This document shows, in pieces, positions 57,808 to 64,000 of a stretch of 64,000 nucleotides of DNA; positions within the stretch are counted from its first letter, which is position 1; each line of letters starts with the position of its first letter. Source of the DNA: Nonomuraea rhodomycinica (lineage in GTDB: Bacteria; Actinomycetota; Actinomycetes; Streptosporangiales; Streptosporangiaceae); NCBI RefSeq assembly GCF_013363995.1, contig NZ_JABWGO010000009.1, forward strand, positions 1 to 64,000. The letters run 5' to 3'. The notes beneath the pieces are model-generated. The model made no database searches. It saw only the letters and a list, made by a program, of their open reading frames with translations, and had not been told where the DNA came from. Both the position numbers and the translations under genes were made by a program.

Positions 57808-58155
57808 TCACGACCCTTCGGTGATCAGGAGCTCCTGCGGCACCGCGTCGTACACGGTGAAGACCGAGTCGAGCCCCGTGACCTGCAGGATCTTCCGTAC
57901 GGCGGGACGAGGGGCGGCCACGTCCAGGGCGCCGCCCCGCTCCTTCATGCGTTTGAGCGCAGAGAGCAGGACGTTCATCCCCGTGGAGTCGCAGAAATCC
58001 ACGCCGGACATGTCGATGACCACGCGGCTGGGCCCGTCCTGCAGCAGGCGAGTGAACTCGGACTGCAGGTGGGGTGCCGTGTAGAGGTCGATTTCGCCGG
58101 TGATGGCGACGAGCGCCTGACCGGCATGTGATCGAGTCGAGACCTTGAGCTCCAC
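57808..58155 (-). CDS. STAS-domain anti-sigma factor antagonist
   Basis: The 115-residue protein is a single STAS domain with the phosphorylatable serine in VVIDMSGVDFCDSTGMNVLL and the start STRSHAGQALVAITGEIDLYT of SpoIIAA/RsbV-type antagonists. In the unphosphorylated state it binds a kinase-type anti-sigma factor and frees the sigma factor. A candidate partner, an HATPase-type protein, is encoded at 62089. The gene stands alone. Confidence 0.92.
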   Translation of the reverse strand: MELKVSTRSHAGQALVAITGEIDLYTAPHLQSEFTRLLQDGPSRVVIDMSGVDFCDSTGMNVLLSALKRMKERGGALDVAAPRPAVRKILQVTGLDSVFTVYDAVPQELLITEGS

Positions 58156-58400
58156 AGGGGCAGGCTAGCGGCGCGGAGCCTTCCGGTCACGTTGTCACGC
58201 CGAGAGGCGAACCGCAGGTTTTTGTCCTCCGTTTGGGCTCCACAGGAACGCAGAGTACGCGAAGCTTGACGGTGTGACACCGGCACGGCCGGAAGGGGGC
58301 GGCCCGGCACCCGCGTCCGGTCACCGCTCCGATGCCGCACCGAGACGGATCGCCGCACCGAGAAGGAGGGGCTGGGCGCGACCACGGGCCCGAGTATCTG

Positions 58401-58799
58401 ATGAATACCGAAGAACCCGAAGATCCTCAGCGTCAACGGCTCCGCGAGCACCTGGAGACCATCCTCATCCGCACCGAGAAGGCCGCGCCCTGGCATGACG
58501 AGGCCGGACGCCTGCGCAGCCTGGTCAATCACGAGGGATTCGTCCCTGTACGCACGCGGTTGGCGATCGAGGACCTGGAGTTCCTGGCGGGCGCCCGCCA
58601 GGAAGTGCTGACGTTCGCCGAGCTGACCCTGCGACTGCTCGACCTGCATCAGCCCCGTGACGCCGGCGGCATCACCAGCGACTCCGCCCATCCGATCCTG
58701 CGCTGCCGGAGTTGCATGTGGCGCTGGCCGTGCCCGACATTTCGAGCAATGTCGGAGTCGTTCGGCGGGGCTCTCGACGGCCTCTCAGAGCCCGCATGA
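58401..58799 (+). CDS. Hypothetical protein with a CxxC-WPCP motif
   Basis: The 132-residue product starts MNTEEPEDPQRQRLREHL, is helical and charged for 90 residues, and ends with HPILRCRSCMWRWPCPTFRAMS. A C-x-x-C followed by WPCP-T is common in small actinomycete proteins of unknown function and may bind a metal. The upstream frame from about 58274 lacks codon bias, so I chose the ATG at 58401. No ribosome site is evident. Confidence 0.6.
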   Translation: MNTEEPEDPQRQRLREHLETILIRTEKAAPWHDEAGRLRSLVNHEGFVPVRTRLAIEDLEFLAGARQEVLTFAELTLRLLDLHQPRDAGGITSDSAHPILRCRSCMWRWPCPTFRAMSESFGGALDGLSEPA

Positions 58800-58923
58800 A
58801 GTCCTTCACCCGTCTGAACCAGCCCGTCCGGTCCTGAAGCCAACCGCCTGTCCCCGGGCGAGGGCGGCGGCAGCCGTCCCGTACGCGGCGAGCCTCCGAG
58901 CGAACACCTCGACGCACCCGGCC

Positions 58924-60093
58924 TCAACGCACCAACGGCAGCCGGATCTCGAACCGGCAGCCCGGCCCGTCGTTGACCACGCCGATCATCCCGTCGTGCG
59001 CCTCGACGATGCCCTGAGCGATGGCCAGCCCGAGCCCGGCCCCACCCCCCTCCCGGGCCTCCCGGGTGGGGGTACGGGCGGCCTCCCCCCGGAAGGCGAC
59101 GTCGAACACCCGAGGCAGGTCCTCCTCCGGTATCCCCCCGCAACCGTCCGACACCGACAGGCAGGCCATCCCGGAGTCCACCCCCGCGCGCAGCACCACG
59201 GCCCGGTCCGAGGGAGTGTGCCGGATCGCGTTGACCACGAGGTTGCCCAGCGCCCGTCCCAGCGCGGTGGCGTCGGCCTCCACGGGCACCGGCTCGGCGG
59301 CCTCGGCGGTCAGCCGCACGCCCTTCGCCCTGGCCAGCGGCTCGGCGCCCGCGACCGTGTCGGCCACCAGGTCGGCCAGCCCGACCCGGGCCCGGGACAG
59401 CCGCAGCGCCCCCGCGTGGATGCGTGACAGCTCGAACAGGTCGTCCACCATCGCCGACAGGCGCTCCACCTCCAGCTTGATCTGCCGGTGGTAGCGCTCG
59501 ACCGTGGCCCGGTCGGTGACGACCCCGTCCTCCAGCGCCTCGGCCATGGCGCGCATGCCGGCGAGCGGCGTGCGCAGGTCGTGGCTCACCCACGCCACGA
59601 GCTCGCGCCGCGCGCCTTCGAGGGCGCGCTCGCGGGCGTACGCCTCCTCCAGGGTGTCGGCGATCGTCTGGAGCTCGGCCGGCAGCCCGGACGGGGCGGT
59701 GAACGGCGGCTCGCGTACGGCGGCGACCAGCCTCCTGCTCTCGCCCACGACCCTTCTGGCCAGCACGTACGCCACCCCGAGGCCCACCAGGCCGCCCACG
59801 GCGACGACACTGAGGACGATGTCCCTGACCTCCCCCTCGATGATCATCTTCAGGGTGATGGCCACGACGCCGGCCAGGGTGGCCGCGATGGAGACGACCA
59901 TGACCACGGCCAGCATCACGCCGATGGACCTGCGGCGCAGCGCCCACATCGCCCACACCCCGACGAGCGCCACGAGCAGCCCCAGCCCGGCGGTGACGGC
60001 GACGATCATCCCGAGGTCGTCCATCGTCGCCCCGGCTTCCAGGGCCGCCGCGAGAGCGACCCTCCCACCGCCCAGGACCGCCGCGAAGCTCAC
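58924..60093 (-). CDS. Sensor histidine kinase
   Basis: The 389-residue kinase has three or four N-terminal membrane helices (to about residue 115) with hardly any external loop, a short linker, the dimerisation and phosphorylation motif VSHDLRTPLAGMRAM, the N box GNLVVNAIRHTP, and G boxes SDGCGGIPEEDL and GAGLGLAIAQGIVEAHDG. The lack of an external sensor domain suggests that it senses the membrane itself or a partner protein. The GTG at 60093 overlaps the response regulator stop (GTGA). The pair forms a two-component system of unknown signal. Confidence 0.92.
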   Translation of the reverse strand: MSFAAVLGGGRVALAAALEAGATMDDLGMIVAVTAGLGLLVALVGVWAMWALRRRSIGVMLAVVMVVSIAATLAGVVAITLKMIIEGEVRDIVLSVVAVGGLVGLGVAYVLARRVVGESRRLVAAVREPPFTAPSGLPAELQTIADTLEEAYARERALEGARRELVAWVSHDLRTPLAGMRAMAEALEDGVVTDRATVERYHRQIKLEVERLSAMVDDLFELSRIHAGALRLSRARVGLADLVADTVAGAEPLARAKGVRLTAEAAEPVPVEADATALGRALGNLVVNAIRHTPSDRAVVLRAGVDSGMACLSVSDGCGGIPEEDLPRVFDVAFRGEAARTPTREAREGGGAGLGLAIAQGIVEAHDGMIGVVNDGPGCRFEIRLPLVR

Positions 60094-60788
60094 CCGCCGG
60101 CCTCCAGTGGTTCGAAGCGGTAGCCGACCCCCCACACCGTCACGATCCGGCGCGGCTCCGTCGGGTCGGGCTCGATCTTCTCCCGTAGCCGCCGCACATG
60201 GACCGTCACCGTCGAGGAGTCGCCGAACGACCATCCCCACACCTGGTCGAGCAGCGCCGACCGGCTGAACGCCTGGCGCGGGTTGCGCATCAGGTACGCC
60301 AGCAGGTCGAACTCCCGCGCCGTCAGCATCACCTCGGCGCCGCCCAGCCGCACCTCGTGCGCGCCCACGTCCACCATCAGGTCGGCGTCGCGCAGCACCC
60401 CCGTGCCGCCGGGCACGGACGCGCCGCGCGCCCGCCGCAGCACCGACTGCACCCGCAGCGCCAGCTCGCGCGGGCTGAACGGCTTGGTCACGTAATCGTC
60501 GGCGCCCGTCTCCAGCCCGACGACCCGGTCGATCTCCTCGCCCAGCGCGGTCAGCATGATCACCGGGACCGGCCAGCGCTCCCGGAGCTTGCGGCACACC
60601 TGGAGCCCGTCGACCTTGGGCAGCATGAGGTCGAGCACCATCAGGTCGGGCGGCCGGGCGAGGGCGCGCCGCAAGGCCTCGGCGCCGTCGCGCACGCACT
60701 CCACCTCGTGGCCGTCGCGCTCCAGGTAGCGGGCCACCACCTCGGCCACGGTGGGGTCGTCGTCGACCACCAGGATGCGCGCGCTCAC
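60090..60788 (-). CDS. OmpR-family response regulator
   Basis: The 232-residue regulator has the acidic pair in ILVVDDDPTVAE, the phospho-acceptor aspartate in LMVLDLMLPKVDG, LTALGEEIDRV and the lysine in DYVTKPFSPREL, then a winged-helix domain (MLTAREFDLLAYLMRNPRQAFSR, SSTVTVHVRRLREKIEPDP). It acts with the kinase encoded immediately downstream. I start it at GTG 60788, for which TACGGT lies six bases upstream and AAGGTG just before; a longer frame adds 12 residues without family match. Confidence 0.94.
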   Translation of the reverse strand: MSARILVVDDDPTVAEVVARYLERDGHEVECVRDGAEALRRALARPPDLMVLDLMLPKVDGLQVCRKLRERWPVPVIMLTALGEEIDRVVGLETGADDYVTKPFSPRELALRVQSVLRRARGASVPGGTGVLRDADLMVDVGAHEVRLGGAEVMLTAREFDLLAYLMRNPRQAFSRSALLDQVWGWSFGDSSTVTVHVRRLREKIEPDPTEPRRIVTVWGVGYRFEPLEAGG

Positions 60789-60794
60789 ACCTTC

Positions 60795-60800
60795 ACCGTA
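60795..60800 (-). promoter_or_regulatory. -10 element before the response regulator gene
   Basis: On the minus strand TACGGT ends six bases before the GTG start of the two-component operon. Confidence 0.5.
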
Positions 60801-60869
60801 CGGCCCGCGGCCCCGGTGAGACACTCACGTCATCGGTTCGTAAGCCTCGCGGATCTTGGTCGCAGGACG

Positions 60870-60875
60870 TACGGT
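60870..60875 (+). promoter_or_regulatory. -10 element of a leaderless promoter for the 56-residue membrane protein
   Basis: TACGGT ends six bases before the ATG at 60882, with no ribosome-binding site. Confidence 0.55.
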
Positions 60876-60881
60876 GTGCTC

Positions 60882-61052
60882 ATGAGTCGAGTCGTCATGC
60901 TCGTGCTGGGCGCCCTTCTGGCGCTCTTCGTGCTGTTCAACTTCGTCCTGCCCATGGTGGTGGGACTGCTGAAGGTGGCGCTGATCATCGGTGTGATCGG
61001 TCTGCTCGTCTTCGTCGCCGTCTCGCTGGTCGGCAAGACGTCCTCGCGGTGA
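60882..61052 (+). CDS. Small membrane protein, 56 residues
   Basis: The product is almost wholly hydrophobic, with two membrane segments (VMLVLGALLALFVLFNFVLP and VALIIGVIGLLVFVAVSLVG) and the basic tail GKTSSR. It is transcribed from the TACGGT promoter as the first gene of a group with another small membrane protein and a YidC-family insertase. Function unknown; it could be an insertase substrate or partner. Confidence 0.7.
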   Translation: MSRVVMLVLGALLALFVLFNFVLPMVVGLLKVALIIGVIGLLVFVAVSLVGKTSSR

Positions 61053-61070
61053 TCCCGCCGGGAAGCTGAC

Positions 61071-61292
61071 GTGACCCTGTTCCTGCTGGACCCGTGGCTG
61101 GCCGGCGTCACCATGGTGGCGGTCCTGCTCCTGGTGAGCTGGGCCGCCAGGCTGCTGCCCGTCGCGAGCGGCCGGGCGCCGAGTTTCCCCCTGGTGTACG
61201 CCCGCCGCACGGCCTTCCAGCGCCAGCGCGACCCCGGGGCCGCCGGCCGGCCCCGGCCGAGAGCGCCCTCATCCCGCCCCGCTTCCGTCTAG
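61071..61292 (+). CDS. Small membrane protein, 73 residues
   Basis: It starts with GTG at 61071 after GGGAAG, has one membrane helix (about residues 9-28, WLAGVTMVAVLLLVSWAARL) and an arginine-rich cytoplasmic tail. It is 18 bases after the 56-residue gene and upstream of the YidC-family gene. It resembles small proteins encoded next to phosphate or ion transport genes only in general terms; I recognise no family. Confidence 0.6.
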   Translation: MTLFLLDPWLAGVTMVAVLLLVSWAARLLPVASGRAPSFPLVYARRTAFQRQRDPGAAGRPRPRAPSSRPASV

Positions 61293-61334
61293 CGGGGCTC
61301 GCCGTTCCTGTCGAGCCCGCCGAGGGCCTGTTCG

Positions 61335-61362
61335 TCGGTATGTCGATACGCCGACATGCCGA
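61335..61362. promoter_or_regulatory. Imperfect 11-bp inverted repeat upstream of the insertase gene
   Basis: TCGGTATGTCG (61335-61345) and CGACATGCCGA (61352-61362) are complementary at ten of eleven positions around a six-base spacer. It lies 48 bases before the insertase start. A dimeric repressor operator is a reasonable reading. Confidence 0.5.
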
Positions 61363-61410
61363 TGTCTCGATGCAGAGCCCTCGTTCACCCCGTTCGTCGA
61401 GGAAGGGCTC

Positions 61411-62058
61411 ATGTTCGATTCTCTTGTCGCGTTTCTCATCGGCATGTCCGGAGGCCACGCGGCCCTGGCCATCGTGCTGTTCACGGTGGCCGTACGGCTG
61501 CTGCTGCTCCCGCTGAGCGTCCGCCAGGCGCGTGCCGCGCGCATCACCGAGCGGCTGGCGCCGAAGGTGCGCGCCCTGCGCGAGCGGTTCGGGCGCAACC
61601 CGGAACGGCTCGCCCGGGAGATGTCCGCCCTCTACGCGAAGGAGGGCAGCTCGCCGATGGCCGCCATCCTGCCCGGACTGGCGCAGGCGCCGTTCATGTG
61701 GCTGGTCTACCGGGTGGCCACGCACCCGACCGCTCTGGCCGGGCACGATCTGCTGGGCGCCCCGCTGGGCCAGCAGGTTGCCGGAATTGTCGCCAATTAC
61801 GGACTGATCAGTTGGCCTGTTTCGGTCTTTGCCTTGGTGATCGCCCTGGTCATCCTGGTGGCGTGGCTCCAGGCGCGCCGGATCGCGGCCACGCTGCCCG
61901 CGGAGCAGCCGCCGCTGCTGCGGAGGATCATGCCGCTGATGCCGTTCGGCTCGGTGCTCGCCGCCCTGGTGCTCCCGCTGGCGGCCGGTCTCTACCTGCT
62001 GGTGTCCACCGCGTGGACGTACGGTGAACGGACGGTGCTGACCCGCCGGTTCGCCTGA
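61411..62058 (+). CDS. YidC/Oxa1-family membrane protein insertase (paralogue)
   Basis: The 215-residue protein has the Oxa1 core of five helices, with FTVAVRLLLLPLSVRQARAARI containing the conserved hydrophilic-groove arginine (VRLLLLPL), the coiled hairpin LAPKVRALRERFGRNPERLAREMSALYAKEG, and LPGLAQAPFMWLVYRV. It lacks the large periplasmic domain and is short compared with the main YidC. It is not in the rpmH-rnpA-yidC locus where the housekeeping gene lies, so it is probably a second insertase with restricted substrates. GAGGAAGG precedes the ATG at 61411. Confidence 0.9.
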   Translation: MFDSLVAFLIGMSGGHAALAIVLFTVAVRLLLLPLSVRQARAARITERLAPKVRALRERFGRNPERLAREMSALYAKEGSSPMAAILPGLAQAPFMWLVYRVATHPTALAGHDLLGAPLGQQVAGIVANYGLISWPVSVFALVIALVILVAWLQARRIAATLPAEQPPLLRRIMPLMPFGSVLAALVLPLAAGLYLLVSTAWTYGERTVLTRRFA

Positions 62059-62088
62059 CGAGTCGCCCCCACGATGCCCGAGGCCGGT

Positions 62089-62529
62089 TCAGCCGGCCTC
62101 GCGCAGGGCCGCGACCTGCCCGTTCATGCCGTTGCCCGTCCCGTTGGGCGCGGGCAGGATGGCCCAGACCGTGGTGGTGTCGCCGTCGTGGCGCACGCCC
62201 CAGCTCTCGGCGACGTACTCGACGATGCCGAGCCCCCGGCCGCCGAGCGAGGACAGCGTGGGACGGCCGGCCCGCGGCTCGGTGGCCGCGCCCCCGTCGC
62301 TCACCGCGACCTCGATGTGGTCGTCGTTGCGCAGCCACGCGACCTTGACCATGCCCGACGGCAGCGGATGCGCGTGCCGCAGCGCGTTGCTGAGCAGCTC
62401 GCTCACCACGAGCACCGCGTCGTCGATCGCGGCGGCGAAGACCCCGCAATCGTGCAGGTCAGTGCTCAGACGCTGGCGGGCAACAGCGACGCTGGACGGC
62501 GCGTACGGCAGCAGCACCACGCTTGACAC
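62089..62529 (-). CDS. Anti-sigma-type serine kinase/ATPase (HATPase_c_2)
   Basis: The 146-residue protein is a single GHKL ATPase domain of the SpoIIAB/RsbW type: VVSELLSNALRHAHP (N box), VAVSDGGAATEPRAG and SLGGRGLGIVEYVAESWGVRHD (G boxes). In actinomycetes many such proteins phosphorylate STAS antagonists or bind sigma factors. The STAS protein encoded at 57808 is a possible partner. I chose the GTG at 62529, five bases after GGAGG; the listed longer frame would start upstream of that ribosome site. Confidence 0.9.
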   Translation of the reverse strand: MSSVVLLPYAPSSVAVARQRLSTDLHDCGVFAAAIDDAVLVVSELLSNALRHAHPLPSGMVKVAWLRNDDHIEVAVSDGGAATEPRAGRPTLSSLGGRGLGIVEYVAESWGVRHDGDTTTVWAILPAPNGTGNGMNGQVAALREAG

Positions 62530-62671
62530 ACCCACCTCCCCGTCTTCATGTGCCCCCCGCGGGAACACCCCCGGTACGACCGAAATGCCCCGTTACTCAA
62601 TCCCAGAAACCGGATCTCGATCACAGCTTGTCCACATCGGACGATAGGTCAGCTCAACCGTGACCACCTCG

Positions 62672-64000
62672 TTACCACACCGGTGTGTCGGATCCGATAG
62701 GGGGAGCCGCGGCGAGAACCATCCGCATCCGGGTGCCTCCACCCGGTCGCGGATGGGCGCTCACGTCGCCCCCCTGGGCCCGCGCGAGGCTGCGCACGAT
62801 GTAGAGCCCGAGCCCCACTCCGCCGAACCTCCTCCGGTCGCCGCTCTCCACCTGGACGAACCTCTCGAAGATCCGCTCCCGGTCGGGCGCGGCGATGCCG
62901 ACGCCCTCGTCGTCCACGACCACGACCACCCTGTCGTCCTCCGGCCACGCCTCGACCCTGATCAGCCCGCCCTTCGGTGAGTACTTGAAGGCGTTCTCCA
63001 GCAGCTGGCCGAGCACGATGTCGGTGGCCAGCGCGTCACCCTTCACGTACGGCAGGCCGTCGGGGATGTCCACCTCGACCCGGTGCGTATCGGACAACTC
63101 GGGCAATCCTAACGTCGCCGCATTTATCCGCTCAGCCAGGTCGAAGGTTTCCACCCGTACCTTCAGCTCGTCGGCGCCCGCCCGCGAGCCGAGCAGCAGA
63201 TGGTCCATGAGCTGCCCCAGCGAGCGGGCCCGCTCGGCGATCGTGTGGACGGCCGAGCGGCGCTCCGGGTCGCTCAGCTTGTCCCAGCGCGCGTCGAGCG
63301 TGCTGGCGAAGCCGCGCACGATCGTGATCGGGGTGCGCAGCTCGTGGCTGGTCGTCGCCAGGAACAGGTCCTTGGCCTCCTCCAGCTCCTTGGCCCGGGT
63401 CACGTCGCGGAAGTCGACCACAGTCTCGCCGGTCGCGTCCACGCGGGCGCTCACCACGTCGAGCCAGCGGCCCGTGCCGAGCTGGAACGTCAGCTTCTCC
63501 CCCGGCCTGGGCAGCGGGAACGGCGGCGGCCCGCCCTTCACCGCGTCGGAGGCCAGCCCGGTCAGCTCGGCCGCCGCGGGGTTCCACCGGATGACCCGGC
63601 CCGCCCCGTCGAGCACCGCGATGCCGTCGGCGCTGGCGTCGAACACCGCCTGCTCGTGCGCCCGCTGCCGCACCGCCTCCTGGTAGGCCATGGCGTTGCC
63701 CACGGCGATGCCGGCGTGCCCGGCCAGCAGCTCCAGCAGCTCCAGCTCCAGGTGGCCGGGCTTGCGCCGGGCGTACAGCGCGTAGAGCGCGCCGTACGGC
63801 CGCCCGCCCACGGCGGCGAGGCCGAGCGCGATCGTGTGCAGGCCGCTCAGCTCGGCCCACACCAGCTCGTCCAGCCCCTGCGACTCCAGCAGGACCGTCT
63901 TGCCGGTGCGCAGCAGCTTGTCCACCAGGCTGGTGCGCAGGCCGGCCGTGGCGCCCTTGAGCGTCTCGGGCAGCCGGTGCGCGCTGACCAGGCGCAGCCG
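62672..64000 (-). CDS. GAF/PAS sensor histidine kinase, N-terminus cut by window edge
   Basis: At least 442 residues are present and the frame stays open to the edge. The order is a GAF-like domain (HTIALGLAAVGGRPYGALYALYARRKPGHLELELLELLAGHAGIAV as a whole, described by position about 60-120 from the edge), a PAS domain (FDASADGIAVLDGAGRVIRW), the kinase dimerisation motif ATTSHELRTPITIVRG, N box GQLLENAFKYSPKGG and G boxes DDEGVGIAAPDRERIFERF, GVGLGLYIVRSLA. There is no membrane helix in the visible part, so the sensor is probably cytoplasmic. No response regulator is adjacent within the window. Confidence 0.9.
   Translation of the reverse strand, partial: RLRLVSAHRLPETLKGATAGLRTSLVDKLLRTGKTVLLESQGLDELVWAELSGLHTIALGLAAVGGRPYGALYALYARRKPGHLELELLELLAGHAGIAVGNAMAYQEAVRQRAHEQAVFDASADGIAVLDGAGRVIRWNPAAAELTGLASDAVKGGPPPFPLPRPGEKLTFQLGTGRWLDVVSARVDATGETVVDFRDVTRAKELEEAKDLFLATTSHELRTPITIVRGFASTLDARWDKLSDPERRSAVHTIAERARSLGQLMDHLLLGSRAGADELKVRVETFDLAERINAATLGLPELSDTHRVEVDIPDGLPYVKGDALATDIVLGQLLENAFKYSPKGGLIRVEAWPEDDRVVVVVDDEGVGIAAPDRERIFERFVQVESGDRRRFGGVGLGLYIVRSLARAQGGDVSAHPRPGGGTRMRMVLAAAPPIGSDTPVW

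Noticed and set aside
57128..57811. 227-residue minus-strand frame rich in Ala, Pro, Thr
   Set aside because: Composition and 48-bp periodicity explain the open frame; no start signal or family motif.
1..64000. CRISPR array or prophage
   Set aside because: No regularly spaced identical repeats with unique spacers and no integrase, terminase or capsid genes were seen; the tandem repeats found have no spacers.

Overview
The window is high-GC actinobacterial DNA. Codon third positions are strongly G/C, GTG and TTG starts are common, mycothiol chemistry replaces glutathione, and a bacterial proteasome activator, mannosyltransferases, an EspI-like ATPase and many leaderless promoters are present. 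The gene content suggests a filamentous actinomycete, with Streptosporangiales (Nonomuraea-like) as my best guess. That placement is inference, not a database result.

Positions 1-24,900 hold one catabolic island that takes choline to pyruvate. BetA and BetB make glycine betaine. A three-gene OpuA-type ABC transporter imports it. A Rieske monooxygenase with its own ferredoxin and FAD reductase removes the first methyl group. Dimethylglycine oxidase removes the second and heterotetrameric sarcosine oxidase SoxBDAG the third. GlyA turns glycine plus methylene-THF into serine, and SdaA (cut by the left edge) turns serine into pyruvate. C1 by-products are handled by a mycothiol-dependent formaldehyde dehydrogenase, a metallo-beta-lactamase-fold hydrolase, PurU and a formate-dehydrogenase-like molybdoenzyme. 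An IclR regulator sits in the middle. Five transcription units carry the same operator-like motif, TWGCG-N5-CGCA, four of them with an extra half-site at fixed spacing, which suggests one regulon.

Positions 25,000-34,200 are accessory. A lipoprotein peptidase and a HAD-like gene are followed by a lower-GC minus-strand operon: a 60-residue peptide ending in an 8-cysteine core, a large FtsX-type permease with its ATPase, a membrane-anchored thioredoxin-like protein, a peptidase-less ABC exporter and a signal peptidase. It looks like an undescribed disulfide-rich secreted peptide system. At its right end lie a transposase fragment and a broken second copy of the HAD gene, both signs of acquisition.

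Positions 34,200-39,900 hold a SigE-family sigma factor with a partner membrane protein, a short secreted peptide, a GH43 glycosidase divergent from a LacI regulator around a perfect palindrome, a Nudix-NYN fusion and tRNA-Ser(UGA). Positions 39,900-50,700 hold an EspI-like ATPase with a long repetitive region, a quinone oxidoreductase next to bpa, a Cof-type phosphatase, cspA, serS, pheA and a DUF4446 gene. Positions 49,300-57,200 hold a mannan-type glycan locus of two GT-C enzymes, a very large membrane protein and a GT2. The right end carries signalling genes (STAS protein, two sensor kinases, a response regulator, an anti-sigma-type ATPase) and a YidC-family insertase with two tiny membrane proteins.
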